From NCBI GenBank assembly GCA_047974745.1, contig JBKECO010000017.1:1-64000 (forward strand): a stretch of DNA of 64,000 nt, read 5' to 3'. Shown here piece after piece: positions 63,170 to 64,000 of the stretch. Origin of the DNA: JBKECO01 sp047974745 (GTDB taxonomy: Bacteria; Bacillota; Clostridia; Lachnospirales; Lachnospiraceae). The notes below the pieces were generated by a model that did no database searches, was not told the origin of the DNA, and saw only the letters and a program-made list of their open reading frames with translations. The position numbers and the translations under genes are program-made. How positions within the stretch are numbered: the first letter of the stretch is position 1; each line of letters begins with the position of its first letter.

Positions 63170-63427
63170 ATGAATATTACAGGACAGGATTTAATCTTAG
63201 CATGCTCTGCAATTGGAGCTGGTTTAGCAGTAATCGCAGGTATTGGACCTGGTATTGGACAGGGTATTGCAGCTGGTCATGCAGCGAGTGCAGTAGGTAG
63301 GAACCCAGGCGCAAAATCTGACATCACATCCACCATGCTTCTTGGTCAGGCTGTTGCGGAAACAACGGGTCTTTATGGTCTTTTGATAGCAATGCTCTTA
63401 CTTTTCGTAAAACCACTGATAGGATAA
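63170..63427 (+). CDS. atpE: ATP synthase F0 subunit c (sodium-type signature)
   Basis: An 85-residue hairpin of two membrane helices. Helix 1 carries Gln31 in AGIGPGIGQG, and helix 2 carries Glu64-Thr65-Thr66 and Tyr69 in AVAETTGLY. Gln/Val/Glu/Ser-or-Thr is the Na+-binding set known from Ilyobacter and Acetobacterium c-rings, so a Na+-driven enzyme is likely. The loop RNPGAK faces the F1 sector. AAGGAGG precedes the ATG. Confidence 0.96.
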   Translation: MNITGQDLILACSAIGAGLAVIAGIGPGIGQGIAAGHAASAVGRNPGAKSDITSTMLLGQAVAETTGLYGLLIAMLLLFVKPLIG

Positions 63428-63465
63428 TTCAACATGAAAAACGGAAAGGAGGGTACTGACAGACA

Positions 63466-63981
63466 ATGACCAGACTGTTTGATATTGACCTTCAGTTATT
63501 GATGGATACGTTGCAGCTTGCACTTTCTGTATTCGTTCTGTTTCTGATTCTTTCGTATCTTTTATTTGATCCAGTAAGAAAAGTACTGAAAGACAGAGAG
63601 GATAAAATTCAGGGAGATCTTAAATCAGCCGAGGAAGATAAAAATCTGGCTGGTGAGCTCAAATCGGAGTATGAAGGAAAGCTTCATGAAATTCAAAAAG
63701 AGGCAGAGGAAATACTCAGTGATGCTCGGCAGAAGGCGATCCGTAATGAATCCAAAATTATTGATGAAGCAAAAGAGGAAGCTTCCCGTATCCTGAAAAG
63801 AGCGGAAGATGAAGCAAAAATGGAAAAAAGCCGTGCAATGGATGAGATGAAGCTGGAGATGATTCAGATCGCATCCATGATAGCTGAAAAAGTGGTAGGA
63901 ACTTCGATAACTACTCAGATTCAGGAATCTCTCGTTGATGAGACATTGAAGGAAATAGGTGATTCAACATGGCAAAGCTAG
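63466..63981 (+). CDS. atpF: ATP synthase F0 subunit b
   Basis: A 171-residue stator subunit: one N-terminal membrane helix (about 15-35) and a long charged helix (about 40-150) with heptad-like Glu/Lys pattern. AAAGGAGGG precedes the ATG. Overlaps atpH by 13 bp. Confidence 0.95.
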   Translation: MTRLFDIDLQLLMDTLQLALSVFVLFLILSYLLFDPVRKVLKDREDKIQGDLKSAEEDKNLAGELKSEYEGKLHEIQKEAEEILSDARQKAIRNESKIIDEAKEEASRILKRAEDEAKMEKSRAMDEMKLEMIQIASMIAEKVVGTSITTQIQESLVDETLKEIGDSTWQS

Positions 63982-64000
63982 TATCTAAAACATATGGGGA
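63969..64000 (+). CDS. atpH: ATP synthase F1 subunit delta, 5' end only
   Basis: ATG at 63969 opens MAKLVSKTYG, the typical start of AtpH, in another frame from atpF and overlapping its end. Only about 10 codons are in the window. Confidence 0.85.
   Translation, partial: MAKLVSKTYG

Overview
The window is a chromosomal origin region from a low-GC Gram-positive anaerobe, most likely a member of the Lachnospiraceae (Clostridia). The evidence is the gene order rpmH-rnpA-yidD-yidC-jag-mnmE-mnmG-rsmG next to dnaA-dnaN-yaaA-recF-gyrB-gyrA, a parS/parA/parB locus, an oxygen-sensitive class I fumarase in two subunits, anaerobic ribonucleotide reductase, a clostridial 2[4Fe-4S] ferredoxin, and families common in that group (DUF3881, DUF4446, DUF951, CmpB-like membrane protein). 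All tRNA genes lack an encoded CCA.

Layout. (1) 1-3.1 kb, minus strand: the 5' end of a 16S rRNA gene with its promoter, tRNA-Ser(GCT), fumarase beta and alpha subunits, and a CmpB-type membrane protein. (2) 3.1-12.3 kb: gyrA, gyrB, recF, yaaA, dnaN and dnaA, all reading leftwards, with DnaA boxes on both sides of dnaA (a bipartite oriC). (3) 12.3-19.2 kb, plus strand: rpmH to rsmG. (4) 19.2-22.5 kb: an accessory insert with an alpha/beta hydrolase, a soluble DegS/DegU-like two-component pair and a possible very small antisense-strand ORF. (5) 22.4-26.9 kb: a perfect parS site, parA, parB, DUF4446, an HD-GYP protein, DUF3881 and tRNA-Arg(CCT). (6) 27-32.4 kb: a coiled-coil membrane protein, pepT, tRNA-Lys(CTT), a HAD phosphatase, trmB and a DacF-like carboxypeptidase. 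(7) 32.4-38.5 kb: the conserved holB cluster (decarboxylase, guanylate-kinase-like protein, yaaR, holB, yaaT, trmN6-like, rsmI). (8) 38.5-41.3 kb: a heme-domain (H-NOX) chemoreceptor, a ParA-like ATPase and a 62-residue protein. (9) 41.4-43.8 kb: a polar amino acid ABC transporter. (10) 43.8-54.4 kb: an S1-domain protein, initiator tRNA, DUF951, rpsF-ssb-rpsR, nrdD, gdpP-rplI-dnaB, ferredoxin, DUF1858 protein and mecA. (11) 54.6-58.8 kb: a Ser/Thr-kinase/degenerate P-loop cluster and a GH18 cell wall hydrolase. (12) 58.8-64 kb: tsaC/sua5, a phosphatase-like protein without its catalytic cysteine, upp, a dCMP deaminase and the start of the atp operon, cut in atpH.

Nearly all genes read away from oriC. 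The right-arm exceptions are the hydrolase, pepT, trmB, the S1 protein, ferredoxin and mecA. I saw no insertion sequence, prophage or CRISPR array.

The most interesting parts are the H-NOX chemoreceptor/ParA/small-protein module, which I read as a membrane O2-type sensor with its own positioning ATPase; a kinase gene whose conserved N-lobe is in frame but has no canonical start codon; a LMW-PTP paralogue with Ala in place of the nucleophilic Cys; and a c-ring subunit with a sodium-binding signature. Several starts were moved inward from the longest open frame on ribosome-binding-site, promoter or terminator evidence (yaaA, dnaA, mnmE, the sensor kinase, its regulator, parA, parB, the carboxypeptidase, the ABC permease, rpsF, nrdD, gdpP, mecA, tsaC, atpZ, atpI).
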